Below are positions 4,372 through 5,671 of a stretch of 5,671 nt of DNA, piece by piece. The stretch is from an uncultured Collinsella sp. Its GTDB lineage: Bacteria; Actinomycetota; Coriobacteriia; Coriobacteriales; Coriobacteriaceae. How positions within the stretch are numbered: position 1 is the stretch's first letter; every line of letters starts with the position of its first letter. The notes under the pieces were generated by a model. The model had not been told where the DNA came from, ran no database searches, and saw only the letters and a program-made list of their open reading frames with translations. Position numbers and translations under genes: made by a program. The stretch is from the NCBI GenBank assembly GCA_937997605.1, contig CALLFD010000315.1, positions 1 to 5,671 on the forward strand, written 5' to 3'.

Positions 4372-5151
4372 ACGGGCGCGGGGTGTGCCGGCGCTCAGAT
4401 GATTGATAAGACTTGCCTGATAGGCGGCACCAAAGCCGTTGTCGATATTGACGACCGAAACGCCGCTGGCACAGGAGTTGAGCATGGCGAGCAGTGCGGC
4501 TACGCCACCAAAACTTGCGCCGTAGCCCACGCTGGTGGGAACGGCGATGACCGGACAGCTCACCAGACCGCCGATAACGCTCGCCAGCGCGCCCTCCATG
4601 CCGGCGATGGCGATGACCACCTGCGCCTGAGCAAGTTCCTCGGCATGCGCGAGCAGGCGGTGCAGGCCGGCGACGCCCACGTCGTAGAGGCGGTCGACCT
4701 CGTTGCCATAGAACTCGGCCGTCAATGCGGCTTCCTCGGCGACGGGCAAGTCGCTCGTGCCAGCGCAGGCGACGACGATGCGTCCGTTGCCGGTAGGGGA
4801 GGGCTTGCCGCCCACGAGGGCGAGCTGTGCGTCTGGGACATATCCCAGGTCGATGCCGTTGTCGAGGAGCTCCGAGGTGCGGGCTGCTTTTTCGCTGTCC
4901 AGGCGCGTGACCAGGACGCGCTCCTGGCCGGCATCGCGCAGCGCTTTGATAATGGCGGTAATCTGCTCCGCGGTTTTACCGGCACCGTAGACAACCTCGC
5001 CGGCTCCCTGGCGCACCCCGCGCGAAAGATCGAGCTGTGCAAAGCCCAGGTCGGCGGTCGGCGCCGTCTGGATGCGCGTGAGGGCATCGGCCGGCATAAT
5101 GCTTCCGTCTGCCACGTCACTTAGCAATTGCTCAAGATCTCGTTTGTCCAT
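4369..5151 (-). CDS. larB: LarB, nicotinic acid adenine dinucleotide carboxylase/hydrolase
   Basis: LarB carboxylates the pyridinium ring of nicotinic acid adenine dinucleotide at C5 and hydrolyses the phosphoanhydride, the first step of nickel-pincer cofactor synthesis. The 260-aa product has the LarB plan: a variable N-terminal part (1-120), then a PurE-like domain with VACAGTSDLPVAEEAA (127-142), FYGNEVDRLYDVGVAG (147-162), GMEGALASVIGGL (184-196), CPVIAVPTSVGYGASFGG (199-216) and LNSCASGVSVVNIDNGFGAA (224-243). Cys227 in LNSCAS probably corresponds to the cysteine that forms the covalent pyridine intermediate (Cys221 in L. plantarum); Cys199 is also conserved. I chose ATG at 5151 because AAGGGA (5163-5158) lies 6 nt upstream and the family N-terminus fits. 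An in-frame ATG at 5184 would add 11 unlikely residues. It is the first gene of the operon larB-larC-tetR. Confidence 0.93.
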   Translation of the reverse strand: MDKRDLEQLLSDVADGSIMPADALTRIQTAPTADLGFAQLDLSRGVRQGAGEVVYGAGKTAEQITAIIKALRDAGQERVLVTRLDSEKAARTSELLDNGIDLGYVPDAQLALVGGKPSPTGNGRIVVACAGTSDLPVAEEAALTAEFYGNEVDRLYDVGVAGLHRLLAHAEELAQAQVVIAIAGMEGALASVIGGLVSCPVIAVPTSVGYGASFGGVAALLAMLNSCASGVSVVNIDNGFGAAYQASLINHLSAGTPRAR

Positions 5152-5158
5152 ATAAGTT

Positions 5159-5192
5159 CCCTTCGACGCAGAAAAGTTTAGCACGCGAAGGG
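5159..5192 (-). promoter_or_regulatory. Possible hairpin masking the larB Shine-Dalgarno
   Basis: In the larB leader, CCCTTCG (minus strand, 5192-5186) can pair with CGAAGGG (5165-5159), which contains most of the AAGGGA ribosome-binding site. The stem is 7 bp with a 20-nt loop. If the transcript begins near 5203, as the candidate promoter suggests, this hairpin would limit larB translation. The long loop makes it only moderately stable. Confidence 0.35.
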
Positions 5193-5195
5193 TTG

Positions 5196-5227
5196 TTTCC
5201 GAACATTAGAGCATAATTGTTCGGAAA
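5196..5227. promoter_or_regulatory. Inverted repeat TTTCCGAACA-N12-TGTTCGGAAA before larB
   Basis: Two perfect 10-bp arms (5196-5205 and 5218-5227) are separated by 12 bp. The repeat shares two bases with the palindrome at 5226-5243 and covers the candidate -10 of the larB promoter. As RNA downstream of serB it would form a hairpin, but no T-run follows, so a terminator is less likely than an operator. The centre-to-centre distance of the two palindromes is 23 bp, about two helical turns, which would allow two dimers on the same face. Confidence 0.5.
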
Positions 5228-5240
5228 TCTGACATGTCAG
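5210..5240 (-). promoter_or_regulatory. Candidate larB promoter
   Basis: On the minus strand CTGACA (5240-5235, one base from the TTGACA consensus) is followed after 19 bp by TATGCT (5215-5210, four of six matches to TATAAT). Transcription would start near 5203, giving a leader of about 50 nt. The spacer is longer than the ideal 17 bp. The -35 lies inside the 18-bp palindrome, so a bound repressor would block it. Confidence 0.4.
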
Positions 5241-5243
5241 ATT
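5226..5243. promoter_or_regulatory. Perfect 18-bp palindrome, likely TetR operator
   Basis: AATCTGACATGTCAGATT is identical to its reverse complement. The inner TGACATGTCA resembles known operators of TetR-family repressors, which are often built on TGACA/TGTCA half-sites. It lies 75 bp upstream of larB, the first gene of the operon that ends with a TetR regulator, and covers the possible -35. Autoregulation by that protein is the simplest reading. The palindrome is seen directly; the binding protein is inferred. Confidence 0.6.
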
Positions 5244-5267
5244 AGATGAAGTTGTGAGGCAAACTGA

Positions 5268-5671
5268 CTAGTCGCGCAGGATGATGTCCATGGCGAGCAT
5301 CAGGTTGCGCTCGTCGATGGCAAATGGGGCGGCCTCGCGCGTCTTGGGCTTGGCGCAAAATGCGATGCCCGTGCCTGCGGCCTGAATCATGGGGATGTCG
5401 TTGGCGCCGTCACCGATCGCGACGGTATGGGCCATATCGACACCGCACTCGACTGCCCAATCCAGCAGCTGGATGAGCTTGGACTCCTTGGTCACAATGT
5501 CTGCCGCCAACTTACCGGTGAGCTTGCCGTCCACGACCTCCAGGCGGTTAGCCAGGCAGAAGTCGATGCCCGCGGCGGCCACGATCTTGTCGGCGACCTC
5601 GTGGAAGCCGCCGCTCACCACGCCGACCTTCCAGCCCTTGCTGTGTGCCGAGCGCACAAGCTCCAACGCGC
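5268..5671 (-). CDS. serB: Phosphoserine phosphatase SerB, C-terminal part (partial)
   Basis: The visible 133 residues are the end of a HAD-superfamily phosphoserine phosphatase, which releases phosphate from O-phosphoserine in the last step of serine synthesis. VGVVSGGF (15-22 of the fragment) is motif II with its Ser. A conserved Lys lies in TKESKL (about 64), and VAIGDGANDIPMIQAAG (83-99) is the metal-binding motif with the Asp pair. GIAFCAKPKTREAA (101-114) is a typical SerB stretch. The N-terminal DxDxT nucleophile motif lies beyond the window edge, so the start is not visible. It reads in the same direction as larB, 116 bp upstream, with no T-rich terminator between them, so some read-through into larB is possible. 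Its function is unrelated to Lar; it is probably an ordinary neighbour. Confidence 0.92.
   Translation of the reverse strand, partial: ALELVRSAHSKGWKVGVVSGGFHEVADKIVAAAGIDFCLANRLEVVDGKLTGKLAADIVTKESKLIQLLDWAVECGVDMAHTVAIGDGANDIPMIQAAGTGIAFCAKPKTREAAPFAIDERNLMLAMDIILRD

Noticed and set aside
4351..5124. Plus-strand open frame (257 codons) opposite larB
   Set aside because: Antisense shadow of larB; low-complexity Ala/Gly/Asp translation without motifs.
5196..5227. SOS (LexA) box, because of CGAACA and TGTTCG
   Set aside because: The actinobacterial box has a spacer of only about four bases between CGAAC and GTTCG; here the gap is far longer.

Overview
The window is a nickel-dependent lactate racemase (Lar) locus of a high-GC bacterium. 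The G/C-rich third codon positions, the TTG start of larA and the gene styles fit an actinobacterium of the Coriobacteriia (Collinsella/Olsenella-like gut bacteria). That placement is inference, since no marker gene is present.

Layout, left to right. (1) A short C-terminal end of an unidentified + strand gene (2-73). (2) A 127-bp composite palindrome (95-221) made of perfect 29-bp arms around a conserved core with a terminator-like hairpin. (3) A 316-nt non-coding leader (222-537) with a series of hairpins. (4) larA (538-1815), the racemase, starting at TTG, followed by a larD-like aquaglyceroporin (1865-2596). (5) A second 125-bp composite palindrome (2618-2742) with the same core and the same 29-bp arm length, but different arm sequence. 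(6) A G-rich intergenic stretch. (7) On the minus strand, the operon larB (5151-4369), short larC (4358-3441) and a TetR-family regulator (3438-2899), convergent with larA-larD. (8) An intergenic control region (5152-5267) with two overlapping palindromes, a possible promoter and a possible Shine-Dalgarno-masking hairpin. (9) The C-terminal part of serB, phosphoserine phosphatase (5671-5268).

From family knowledge, LarB carboxylates and hydrolyses nicotinic acid adenine dinucleotide, LarE adds sulfur, and LarC inserts nickel using CTP to give the nickel-pincer nucleotide that LarA uses to interconvert D- and L-lactate. LarD moves lactate across the membrane. LarE is not in this window, and the LarC here stops after the LarC1 part without the LarC2 (CTP-binding) domain. 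The TetR protein is the natural candidate regulator, and a perfect 18-bp palindrome in front of larB is its most likely operator.

The least explained signal is the pair of composite palindromes bracketing larA-larD. Each has arms of exactly 29 bp, perfect within a copy but different between copies, set in conserved 12-nt linkers, conserved flanks and a conserved hairpin core.
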